Shown here piece after piece: positions 1 to 6,852 of a stretch of 10,801 bases of DNA. The stretch covers positions 1 through 10,801 of the forward strand of contig SLFF01000313.1 of the NCBI GenBank assembly GCA_007124395.1, written 5' to 3'. The notes beneath the pieces were generated by a model. That model searched no databases. It saw only the letters and a list, made by a program, of their open reading frames with translations, and was not told the DNA's origin. The stretch comes from Thermomicrobiaceae bacterium. Its GTDB lineage: Bacteria; Chloroflexota; Chloroflexia; Thermomicrobiales; Thermomicrobiaceae. Within the stretch, counting starts at the first letter, position 1; every line of letters starts with the position of its first letter. Position numbers and translations under genes: made by a program.

Positions 1-1
1 C

Positions 2-904
2 AGTCTTGCCGTGATGATGCCCGACGCGCTTATCGGCGTTCGAGATCCACACGGTATCCGCCCTCTTTGCCTCGGCCGGATCGATGGTGGCTATGTGCTC
101 GCGTCAGAGACGTGTGCATTCCAGACCATCGGCGCCACCTACGAGCGAGAGCTCGAGCCAGGAGAGATCGTCATCATCGACAAGGATGGCATTCGGAGTT
201 ACCCGCCCGAAGACAGTCGCAAGCGGGAAGCGATGTGCATCTTCGAGACGATCTATTTCGCCCGCCCGGACAGCTTTATGAAGGGCGATCGGCTGCACCT
301 GACCCGTCAGAGAATGGGCGCCGAGCTCTATCGGGAGCACCCGGTGGATGCCGATATCGTCGTCCCATTGCCGGATTCGGCAGTCCCGGCTGCCATTGGC
401 TTCGCTCGTGAGTCGGGTATCGAGTACGCCGAAGCACTGATCAAGAACCGCTACATCGGCCGGACGTTTATCCAGCCGGATCAGCGTCTACGCGAGCAGG
501 GTGTGCAACTCAAGTTCAACGCGCTCCCGGAAGTGCTCGAAGGCAAGCGTGTGGCCTTGATCGATGACACGATCGTTCGAGGTACCACCAGCAAGCCGAT
601 CGTGGATCTGCTTCGGAACAACGGCGCCAAAGAAGTGCATATGCGTGTTCACGCCCCGCCGATCAAGTGGCCGTGCTATCTTGGTGTCGATATGGCCAAG
701 CGAAGCGAGTTGATCGCGGCGCAGTTGAGCATTGAAGAGATTGGTGAACGGATCGGGGCGGACTCGATCGGCTATCTGAGTCTCGACGGACTGCTCAATG
801 CAATCAACACTGGCCGTAATGGATTCTGCACAGGCTGTCTGACCGGACAATATCCGGTTCCGGTTCAGATGGAGATGGACAAGTTATCGCTCGAGCGTGT
901 CTGA
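2..904 (+). CDS. purF: Amidophosphoribosyltransferase PurF (5' truncated by window)
   Basis: The product transfers the amide of glutamine to PRPP to give 5-phosphoribosylamine, the first committed step of purine synthesis in the cytosol. The frame is open from base 2, so the gene starts before the window, and the N-terminal Ntn-hydrolase domain with its Cys nucleophile is not seen. Visible are the block VRDPHGIRPLCLGR, the block FETIYFARPDS, and the PRPP-binding loop LIDDTIVRGTTSK around 556-594. Four cysteines encoded at 236-238, 674-676, 827-829 and 836-838 match the 4Fe-4S ligands of the Bacillus-type enzyme; the first spacing (146 residues) equals that of B. subtilis C236 to C382, and the last pair is CTGC. 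It ends with TGA. gcvT follows after 76 nt and has its own promoter. The identification is secure. Confidence 0.97.
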   Translation, partial: SLAVMMPDALIGVRDPHGIRPLCLGRIDGGYVLASETCAFQTIGATYERELEPGEIVIIDKDGIRSYPPEDSRKREAMCIFETIYFARPDSFMKGDRLHLTRQRMGAELYREHPVDADIVVPLPDSAVPAAIGFARESGIEYAEALIKNRYIGRTFIQPDQRLREQGVQLKFNALPEVLEGKRVALIDDTIVRGTTSKPIVDLLRNNGAKEVHMRVHAPPIKWPCYLGVDMAKRSELIAAQLSIEEIGERIGADSIGYLSLDGLLNAINTGRNGFCTGCLTGQYPVPVQMEMDKLSLERV

Positions 905-913
905 CGCCGAGTA

Positions 914-942
914 TTGACCGCGCCTGCGTTCCTCTTTACAAT
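914..942 (+). promoter_or_regulatory. Sigma-70 type promoter for gcvT-gcvH-gcvPA
   Basis: TTGACC (914-919) and TACAAT (937-942) are separated by exactly 17 nt, each one mismatch from the housekeeping consensus. The predicted transcript starts near 949-950, leaving a short leader of about 30 nt before the chosen gcvT start. No glycine riboswitch fits in this leader. The prediction is from sequence alone. Confidence 0.75.
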
Positions 943-968
943 TCGGCAGTTTGGGCCGCGGGATGGGA

Positions 969-974
969 AAGGAG
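969..974 (+). promoter_or_regulatory. Ribosome binding site that decides the gcvT start
   Basis: AAGGAG lies 6 nt before the TTG at 981. In-frame upstream candidates, TTG 951 and ATG 963, have no comparable site, and TTG 951 would sit almost on the predicted transcription start. This favours the TTG at 981. Confidence 0.7.
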
Positions 975-980
975 CACGGG

Positions 981-2099
981 TTGGCGGATGCATCTGATCT
1001 GAAACGCACACCTATCGCAGACTGGCACGTAGAGGCCGGCGCGAAGATGGTGGATTTCTCTGGCTGGTTCATGCCAGTCAATTACAAAGGCATTATCGAA
1101 GAGCACCACACGGTACGAAACAGTGTCGGTGTTTTCGATCTGGGCCACATGGGGCAACTCAACGTGACCGGGCCTGACGCCGACGATTTTCTCCAGTACG
1201 TCACTACCAATGACGTTACGAAACTCGCCCCTGGCCAGGCGCAGTATGCAATGCTGCTGTATCCATCCGGTGGTGTAGTTGACGACATCATTGTCTATCG
1301 TCGCCCGGACGATAACGGCTTCTTCATCGTTCTCAACGCGGCCAATACGAAGAAGGACGTTGACTGGTTCAACGAGCAGAAGGCGAATCGGCCGGAGTTC
1401 GATGTGACCCTCGATCACTCTTCCGAGCGCACTGGCATGATCGCAATTCAGGGCCCGAAGGCAGAATCGGTCCTCCAGAAGATCATTGATGTCAATCTTG
1501 CTCCAGTTTCAAACTTTTCCTCGGTCTTCGGAAACGTCGCCGGGTCTGACTGCATGGTCGGCCGAACTGGCTACACCGGCGAGGACGGGTTCGAGGTCTA
1601 CTCCCCGATCGAAGATATCCTGATGATCTGGAAAGCGCTGTTCGAGGCTGGCGAAGATGTCGGCATTCAGCCGATCGGTCTCGGCGCTCGGGACACACTC
1701 CGTCTCGAAGCAAAGATGGCGCTCTACGGCCAGGAACTCTCCTCCGAAATCACCCCACTCGAGGCACGCCTCGGCTGGGCCGTCAAATTCGACAAGGGCG
1801 AGTTCATTGGGCGAGAAGCATTGCTCAAGCAGAAGGATGAGGGACTCAAGCGCCGGCTCGTCGGATTCAAGCTCGTAGAGCGTGGCGGAACACCGCGCAC
1901 GCACTATGAGATCCAGGTCGACGGAAAGACGGTCGGTGAGGTTACCAGCGGTACCCGATCACCAACGCTCGGAGAGAACATCGGGCTTGGTCTGGTAGAT
2001 GTCGAGCATGCCGGCGTTGGTAAGCCGCTGGACATCATTGTCCGCAACAAGCCAGTTCGCGCAGAACAGGTACGAACACCGTTCTATAAACGGGGATAA
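981..2099 (+). CDS. gcvT: Aminomethyltransferase, glycine cleavage system T protein
   Basis: T protein takes the aminomethyl group from lipoyl H protein and gives 5,10-methylene-THF, ammonia and dihydrolipoyl H protein. With the TTG start at 981 it has 372 residues, normal for the family. Family landmarks are the opening block with DFSGWFMPVNY, the FDLGHMGQ block (commonly FDVSHMGE in relatives), GGVVDDIIVYR with Asp101 at the place of the catalytic Asp of characterised enzymes, RTGYTGEDGFE (195-205), and GARDTLRLEAKMALYGQEL. The C-terminal barrel contains the usual GEVTSGTRSPTLGENIGLG stretch. gcvH begins 43 nt after the TAA. Alternative starts at 951 and 963 would add 10 or 6 residues. The function is secure and the start is probable. 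Confidence 0.96.
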   Translation: MADASDLKRTPIADWHVEAGAKMVDFSGWFMPVNYKGIIEEHHTVRNSVGVFDLGHMGQLNVTGPDADDFLQYVTTNDVTKLAPGQAQYAMLLYPSGGVVDDIIVYRRPDDNGFFIVLNAANTKKDVDWFNEQKANRPEFDVTLDHSSERTGMIAIQGPKAESVLQKIIDVNLAPVSNFSSVFGNVAGSDCMVGRTGYTGEDGFEVYSPIEDILMIWKALFEAGEDVGIQPIGLGARDTLRLEAKMALYGQELSSEITPLEARLGWAVKFDKGEFIGREALLKQKDEGLKRRLVGFKLVERGGTPRTHYEIQVDGKTVGEVTSGTRSPTLGENIGLGLVDVEHAGVGKPLDIIVRNKPVRAEQVRTPFYKRG

Positions 2100-2142
2100 A
2101 CTGGAGATTCGCCGAATCAGGCGGGAGAAAGGACACGTTACG

Positions 2143-2538
2143 ATGGCCGAGATCAAGTCGGGATTGCACTACACCAAGTCGCACGAGTGGGTAAAAGTCG
2201 ATGGAGACACGGTGACGATGGGCGTAACCGACTTCGCTCAGTCTGAGCTTGGAGACATCACCTATCTGGAGCTGCCAGAAGCGGGTGACTCAGTCTCGAA
2301 GTCCGAGCCCCTGGGTGTTATTGAGTCAGTCAAGGCTGCATCGGACATTTATTCACCGGTGTCGGGTGAGATCGTCGAAGCCAACGATCAGGCGATCGAT
2401 GCACCGGAGTCAGTCAACAGCTCACCATACGACGACGCCTGGCTGGTTAAGATCAAGCTCAGCGACACGTCGGAGCTCGATGAGCTGATGGATAGTGCCA
2501 CTTACGAGAAGTTCGTCGAAGAAGAAGGCGGACACTAG
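2143..2538 (+). CDS. gcvH: Glycine cleavage system H protein (lipoyl carrier)
   Basis: H protein is the lipoylated shuttle that carries the aminomethyl intermediate from P protein to T protein. It has 131 residues, the typical length. The ATG at 2143 follows GGGAG/AAAGGA (2123-2133) and begins the characteristic LHYTKSHEWV segment. The lipoyl attachment site is Lys64 within the ESVKAASDIYSP motif, with the usual following blocks SGEIVEAN and VNSSPYDDAWL. An open frame extends upstream to 1999 inside gcvT, but that part has no family match and is not used. It sits between gcvT and gcvPA, as expected for an operon. The identification is secure. Confidence 0.98.
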   Translation: MAEIKSGLHYTKSHEWVKVDGDTVTMGVTDFAQSELGDITYLELPEAGDSVSKSEPLGVIESVKAASDIYSPVSGEIVEANDQAIDAPESVNSSPYDDAWLVKIKLSDTSELDELMDSATYEKFVEEEGGH

Positions 2539-2561
2539 AATATCTTGCCGCGCGAAATCGT

Positions 2562-2567
2562 TATACT
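2562..2567 (+). promoter_or_regulatory. Possible -10 element in the gcvH-gcvPA gap
   Basis: TATACT occurs 68 nt before the gcvPA start, in a gap of 97 nt that is long for an operon. The nearest -35-like hexamer, TTGCCG (2545-2550), is only 11 nt away, and there is no TG extension, so this is weak. A short hairpin (AGGCC 2589-2593 with GGCCT 2599-2603) follows it. Confidence 0.2.
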
Positions 2568-2635
2568 TGTAGTGCTGCGTGTGCAGCCAGGCCGGTATGG
2601 CCTAACAGCGCGGTAAGATGAGGAGATGATTGTCC

Positions 2636-3982
2636 ATGTCGTTCGTACCGCATACGAAGGAAGACCGGAAAGAGATGCTCGAAGCCATCGGGGCGAACTC
2701 GGTGGAGGAGTTGTTCTCGGTTATTCCTGAGTCGGTTCGGTTTCCAGATCTCGATCTCCCGCCGTCGCTCTCCGAATTGGAAGCGAATCGGAAGCTGAAT
2801 CAGCTGGCAGCAAAGAACGTCAACACGGCGGCAACGCCATCGTTCCTTGGTGCAGGAATCTATAACCACTATTCGCCAGCCACGGTCTATCAGATTCTCT
2901 GGCGTGGTGAATATCACACAGCGTACACCCCGTATCAGCCTGAAGTCGCTCAGGGTACGCTACAGGTGATCTACGAGTTCCAGTCGATGATCAGCGCCTT
3001 GACGAACATGGAAATCGCCAATGCGTCGCTTTACGATGGAGCCACGGCGATGGCCGAAGGCGCGCTGCTCGCGGTCAACCCGCGAAAGAAGCGCACCAAG
3101 ATCGTGGTGGCTGGAACGGTTCACCCGCACTATCGTGGTGTTCTGCGGACCTATACGACGGGTCTCGACATCGAGGTAGTCGAATTGCCAGTTCCGACCG
3201 ATACGATGCACGCCGACCCATCTGCGTTCGATGAACACCTCGACGATTCGACGGCGTGTGTCATCGTGCAGTACCCGAACTTCTTCGGACGGATCGAGGA
3301 TCTGCAAACGGTTTCTCAGAAGGCGAAAGATGCCGGAGCCAAGTTCGTGGTCTCCACGTATCCGCTGGCGCTCGGAATGCTTCCTCCTCCAGGGGACTTT
3401 GATGCCGACATCGTGACTGGTGAAGGTCAGTCGCTCGGTGTTCCGCAGAGTCTCGGTGGACCGGTAGTTGGTATTCTGGCAGCGAAGAAGGAACTGGTTC
3501 GCCAGTTGCCGGGCCGGCTGGTCGGAATGTCGACCGATGAAGAAGGCAAGCGCGGATACGTGCTGGCGCTCCAGACGCGCGAGCAGCACATCCGTCGTGA
3601 GAAGGCGACCAGCAACATCTGCACCAACCAGGGTCTTCTGGCTCTGGCTGCAACGGTCTATCTTGCGTCAGTCGGTCCCACCGGTCTGCGGAAGATCGCG
3701 GAAATGTGCTACCAGAACGCACACTTTCTCGCTGATCAGATCGATGCGATCGATGGTTTCGAGGTTGTCGGCGAAGGTCAGTTCTTCAATGAGTTCGCCG
3801 TGAAGACCCCGATGCCGGTGCGTGATCTGAATCGCAAGCTTCAGGCGGCAGGAATCGTTGGCGGGTATGATCTCGGCAAACTCGACTCGTCGCTGGAGAA
3901 TACGATGCTGATCTGCACCACTGAAATGAACAACAAAGAGCAGATCACCGATCTGATCGCGGCGCTGAAGGCCGCCGCCTGA
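2636..3982 (+). CDS. gcvPA: Glycine dehydrogenase (decarboxylating) subunit 1, P-protein alpha
   Basis: This is the alpha subunit of the two-subunit P protein, which decarboxylates glycine and loads the aminomethyl group on lipoyl-GcvH. It has 448 residues, usual for the N-terminal-half subunit. Typical blocks are FVPHTKEDRKEML at the start, SFLGAGIYNHYSPA, TAYTPYQPEVAQGTLQ, ANASLYDGATAMAEG, and ATSNICTNQGLLAL. The ATG at 2636 is preceded by GAGGAG (2620-2625) at 10 nt; an in-frame TTG at 2630 is an alternative only two codons longer. This subunit lacks the PLP-binding lysine, which lies in GcvPB. gcvPB would normally follow directly, but der follows here. The protein therefore needs a partner encoded elsewhere. 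Confidence 0.97.
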   Translation: MSFVPHTKEDRKEMLEAIGANSVEELFSVIPESVRFPDLDLPPSLSELEANRKLNQLAAKNVNTAATPSFLGAGIYNHYSPATVYQILWRGEYHTAYTPYQPEVAQGTLQVIYEFQSMISALTNMEIANASLYDGATAMAEGALLAVNPRKKRTKIVVAGTVHPHYRGVLRTYTTGLDIEVVELPVPTDTMHADPSAFDEHLDDSTACVIVQYPNFFGRIEDLQTVSQKAKDAGAKFVVSTYPLALGMLPPPGDFDADIVTGEGQSLGVPQSLGGPVVGILAAKKELVRQLPGRLVGMSTDEEGKRGYVLALQTREQHIRREKATSNICTNQGLLALAATVYLASVGPTGLRKIAEMCYQNAHFLADQIDAIDGFEVVGEGQFFNEFAVKTPMPVRDLNRKLQAAGIVGGYDLGKLDSSLENTMLICTTEMNNKEQITDLIAALKAAA

Positions 3983-3988
3983 TATAAT
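3980..3988 (+). promoter_or_regulatory. Extended -10 promoter element overlapping the gcvPA stop
   Basis: TGATATAAT is a perfect TATAAT preceded by TGn, with the TGn formed by the stop codon of gcvPA. No good -35 is seen at 16-18 nt, as is usual for extended -10 promoters. The predicted start is near 3995, giving der a leader of about 120 nt that contains the hairpin at 4002-4041. Confidence 0.5.
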
Positions 3989-4001
3989 CCGACACCTTTA
4001 G

Positions 4002-4041
4002 AATCGCGCGAGTGGCGTCGCTATGACTCCGCTCGCGCATT
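4002..4041 (+). terminator. GC-rich hairpin with T-rich tail in the gcvPA-der gap
   Basis: GCGCGAGTGG (4006-4015) pairs with CCGCTCGCGC (4029-4038), ten pairs with one G-U. Three further A-T pairs (4002-4004 with 4039-4041) are possible past a bulged C4005. The tail reads ATTTTCTGTTTA. It could be an intrinsic terminator of the gcv operon or, if the extended -10 element just upstream is active, an attenuator of der. Which of the two applies cannot be told from the sequence. Confidence 0.5.
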
Positions 4042-4115
4042 TTCTGTTTACGCTGTATGACGATGCGGTATCGACACAGCATTCGCGTGAACGCATCGAA
4101 TTGAGGATCCGAATC

Positions 4116-5453
4116 ATGCCCAGACCGATCGTCGCCATCGTTGGCCGCCCGAACGTCGGAAAATCTGCGTTGTTCAACCGATTGATTGGTGAACGGCGCG
4201 CAATCGTCGAAGATCTTCCTGGAACCACTCGCGACCGAATCTACGGTGAAGTCGAGTGGCTCAATTCCTGGTTCACGCTCATCGATACCGGTGGTCTGCA
4301 ATCCGAAGAAGAGCTGGAACGCTCGACCTCGGCGCAGATCTCTCGTTCTACCCAGCAACAGGCGGTTCTGGCCCTCGAGGAAGCCGATGTGATCCTCTTC
4401 GTCACTGATGGGATCTACGGTCTTACAGCCGGAGACTGGGAAGTTGCTGATCTCCTGCGACGCACCAACAAGCCGGTGATCGTGATCGTCAACAAGACGG
4501 AGTCGCTCGAACGCCAGGATAACGCGGTCGAGTTCTTTGCTCTCGGCCTGGATGACCCGGTTGCGGTCTCAGCGATTCACGGCAACGGCATGAGCGAGTT
4601 GCTGGATCGAGTTATCGCCAGTCTGCCGGATCTCAGCGGAGAAGAAGAGTCTGAGTTTCCGCGGATTGCGCTGGTCGGTCGACCGAACGTGGGCAAGTCA
4701 GCTCTGCTGAACTCTCTGACCGGGCAGGGTCGCCAGATCGTGTCCGAGATTCCGGGAACGACGCGCGACGCGATCGACACCACGGTGATGTACAAGTCTC
4801 AACCGATTACATTGATCGATACTGCTGGTGTACGGCGTCGTGGCCGAATCGAGCCGGGTGTTGAGAAGCACAGCGTTTTGCGCTCGATGCGGGCTATTGA
4901 TCGAGCTGACGTCGCTGTATTGGTGCTGGATGCGACCGAGCCGTTTACGGCGCAGGATACGCACGTAGCCGGATACATTGAAGAGCGGAAAAAGGGGATC
5001 GTCCTCGCCATCAACAAATGGGACCTGGTGGAGAAGGACGAGCGGAGCGTCGGTCGATTCATCGAACGCGCCCGGGAAGCCTTCGATTTCGTTCCCTATG
5101 CGCCGATTGTCTTCACATCAGCGGAGACGGGCCAGCGTGTATCGCAGATCATGGACGTAGCATTGACGGTCATGGCCGAGCGAACCCGGCGAATTTCGAC
5201 CGGTGAGTTGAATCGGCTGATCAAGGAACTTGTCAACCGGCATCCACCGGCATCCAGACCCGGGAAATGGGTCAAGTTCTATTATGCGACCCAGGCCGCA
5301 GTGGAGCCTCCGACATTCATTGTATTTACTAACGATCCAGAGAACGTGCATTTCTCGTATCGGCGGTACATCGAGAACCATATTCGCGAAGAATACGGAT
5401 TTCTGGGTACCCCGATCGTTCTCCGATTCCGGCACCGCAAAGGACGCACGTAA
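4116..5453 (+). CDS. der: Ribosome-associated double GTPase Der (EngA)
   Basis: Der is an essential GTPase with two tandem G domains and a KH-like C-terminal domain, acting in maturation of the 50S ribosomal subunit. From the ATG at 4116 it has 445 residues, normal length. Domain 1 shows GRPNVGKS (10-17), PGTTRD, DTGG and a G4 motif NKTE (126-129) with Glu in place of the usual Asp. Domain 2 shows GRPNVGKS (188-195), PGTTRD, DTAGVRRRG and a standard NKWD (300-303). The C-terminus holds the KH-like fold ending in RFRHRKGRT. The frame is open upstream to an ATG at 4023, but the family begins at MPRPIVAIVGRPNVGKS, and GAGG (4103-4106) supports 4116. It separates the gcv genes from glyA. Confidence 0.97.
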   Translation: MPRPIVAIVGRPNVGKSALFNRLIGERRAIVEDLPGTTRDRIYGEVEWLNSWFTLIDTGGLQSEEELERSTSAQISRSTQQQAVLALEEADVILFVTDGIYGLTAGDWEVADLLRRTNKPVIVIVNKTESLERQDNAVEFFALGLDDPVAVSAIHGNGMSELLDRVIASLPDLSGEEESEFPRIALVGRPNVGKSALLNSLTGQGRQIVSEIPGTTRDAIDTTVMYKSQPITLIDTAGVRRRGRIEPGVEKHSVLRSMRAIDRADVAVLVLDATEPFTAQDTHVAGYIEERKKGIVLAINKWDLVEKDERSVGRFIERAREAFDFVPYAPIVFTSAETGQRVSQIMDVALTVMAERTRRISTGELNRLIKELVNRHPPASRPGKWVKFYYATQAAVEPPTFIVFTNDPENVHFSYRRYIENHIREEYGFLGTPIVLRFRHRKGRT

Positions 5454-5460
5454 CCGGCTC

Positions 5461-5500
5461 GCGCAGGCGTGGCCTTCTGAGTTGCTGGCAGCGCCTGTGC
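5461..5500 (+). terminator. Long hairpin just after der, abutting the glyA -10
   Basis: GCGCAGGCGT (5461-5470) pairs with GCGCCTGTGC (5491-5500), ten pairs including two G-U. After one G-A mismatch, GCC (5472-5474) pairs with GGC (5487-5489). The stem starts 8 nt after the der stop. No T-run follows, so it is not a standard intrinsic terminator. It may protect the der 3' end, support factor-dependent termination, or affect the glyA promoter, whose TG element lies in its right arm. Confidence 0.45.
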
Positions 5501-5506
5501 TAGACT
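5496..5506 (+). promoter_or_regulatory. Extended -10 promoter for glyA
   Basis: TGTGC (5496-5500) directly precedes TAGACT (5501-5506), matching the TRTGn extended -10 pattern with a four-of-six -10 box. No clear -35 is seen at the right distance. The predicted start is near 5513, leaving a leader of about 44 nt. Confidence 0.45.
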
Positions 5507-5556
5507 CAATTGATGTGTCGTTTAGTCGTAGCCCAACGAATCAGGAGGGATGATTC

Positions 5557-6813
5557 ATGAGTCAGCTACGAAGTGCAGACCCGGCGATTGCCGATATGAT
5601 TGCCCGCGAGGGTGACAGGCAACGCGAGACGATCGAACTGATTGCCTCAGAGAACTTTACGAGTGGCCCGGTTATCGAGGCCATGGGGTCAGTTCTCACC
5701 AACAAATATGCCGAGGGGTACCCCGGCAAACGCTATTACGGTGGCTGTGAGGTCGTCGACGAAGTCGAGAACCTCGCGATCGAGCGCGCACAGAAGCTGT
5801 TTGGTGCAGAGCACGTCAACGTGCAGCCCCACTCAGGCGCTCAGGCCAACATGTCCGCCATGATGACGATCCTGGAACCCGGTGATCGCACACTCGGGAT
5901 GAGCCTCCAGGAGGGTGGACATCTTACGCACGGACTTCATGTAAATTTTTCAGGCCGCCTTTTTGACGCATCCTTTTATGGTGTGGATCCAGAGACTGAA
6001 CTTCTAGACTATGACAAAGTGCGATCGATCGCACATGAAGTGAAGCCAAAACTGCTGATTACCGGAGCCAGCGCATATTCACGCGTTATCGACTTCGCAA
6101 AACTGCGAGAGATCGCTGACGAAGTGGGTGCCTGGATGATGGCCGATATCGCCCACATCGCCGGAATCGTTGCTGCTGGACGGCATCCTACGTCGGTTGG
6201 GAACGCCCACTTCACCACCACCACGACGCACAAGACGCTGCGTGGTCCTCGCGGTGGAATTATCATGACCGATCCGGAGCTCGGGAAGCAGATCGACAAG
6301 CTGGTCTTCCCCGGTGTTCAGGGTGGGCCATTGATGCACGTTATCGCGGCGAAGGCAGTTGCGTTCAACGAAGCGCTTCAGCCAGAGTTCCGCGACTATA
6401 TCGACCAGGTCCTCGTGAACGCGAAGGTTCTGGCCGAAACACTGATGAATAACGGACTCCGCATCGTGTCTGGTGGAACCGACAACCACCTGATGCTGGT
6501 CGATCTGACTTCGCTTGACATCAGTGGACGCAAGGCCGAACGCGTTCTGGAAGAAGCTGGTGTTACGCTGAACAAGAATGCGATTCCGAACGATCCGCGC
6601 CCGCCGATGCAGGCAAGCGGCATCCGTATTGGAACGCCCGCGATGACCAGTCGCGGCATGGGAACCGACGAGATGATCGCCATTGGTGAACTGATCGCCG
6701 AGACCCTGAAGAACGCCGATGATGAGTCGATCATTGCGCGAAGCCGTGCCCGTTCGCAGGAACTGTCGAAGCAGTTTGTGTTGCCCGGTGATCCGGTTGC
6801 TGCGCTGAGCTAG
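5557..6813 (+). CDS. glyA: Serine hydroxymethyltransferase
   Basis: GlyA is a cytosolic PLP enzyme that interconverts serine plus THF with glycine plus 5,10-methylene-THF, the main source of one-carbon units. It has 418 residues, typical for bacteria. The ATG at 5557 has a strong site, AGGAGG (5543-5548), 8 nt upstream. Family landmarks are ELIASENFTS, NKYAEGYPGKRYYGG, NVQPHSGAQAN, GGHLTHG, MADIAHIAG, and the PLP-lysine motif TTTTTHKTLRGPRGG with Lys226. The C-terminus has the usual SGIRIGTPAMTSRGM. It works with the gcv genes upstream, sharing glycine and methylene-THF, and has its own probable promoter. The identification is secure. Confidence 0.99.
   Translation: MSQLRSADPAIADMIAREGDRQRETIELIASENFTSGPVIEAMGSVLTNKYAEGYPGKRYYGGCEVVDEVENLAIERAQKLFGAEHVNVQPHSGAQANMSAMMTILEPGDRTLGMSLQEGGHLTHGLHVNFSGRLFDASFYGVDPETELLDYDKVRSIAHEVKPKLLITGASAYSRVIDFAKLREIADEVGAWMMADIAHIAGIVAAGRHPTSVGNAHFTTTTTHKTLRGPRGGIIMTDPELGKQIDKLVFPGVQGGPLMHVIAAKAVAFNEALQPEFRDYIDQVLVNAKVLAETLMNNGLRIVSGGTDNHLMLVDLTSLDISGRKAERVLEEAGVTLNKNAIPNDPRPPMQASGIRIGTPAMTSRGMGTDEMIAIGELIAETLKNADDESIIARSRARSQELSKQFVLPGDPVAALS
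6019..6034. repeat. 16-bp perfect palindrome inside glyA
   Basis: GTGCGATCGATCGCAC is a perfect inverted repeat with no spacer inside the glyA coding region. It holds two overlapping-context GATC sites. It is most likely a by-product of codon choice and the general excess of GATC here, not an operator. Confidence 0.4.
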
Positions 6814-6852
6814 TTAGTCTGGCCACTGGTGGCCGCGATGGGGTGCTGAAGA

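Noticed and set aside
905..980. Glycine riboswitch upstream of gcvT
   Set aside because: The gap is only 76 nt, the predicted leader about 30 nt, and no paired aptamer-like structure is present.
2960..3589. 209-codon open frame on the minus strand opposite gcvPA
   Set aside because: It lies wholly within a clear gcvPA reading frame, has a low-complexity Arg-rich composition with no recognisable motif, and no ribosome site; it is a shadow frame.
4023..4115. 31-residue N-terminal extension of Der from ATG 4023
   Set aside because: The extension has no ribosome site, lies in the hairpin leader, and Der family proteins begin at the residue encoded at 4116.
6821..6834. GGCCACTGGTGGCC inverted repeat between glyA and the transferase gene
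   Set aside because: The usable stem is only five pairs with a four-base loop and no T-run; not enough to call a terminator.
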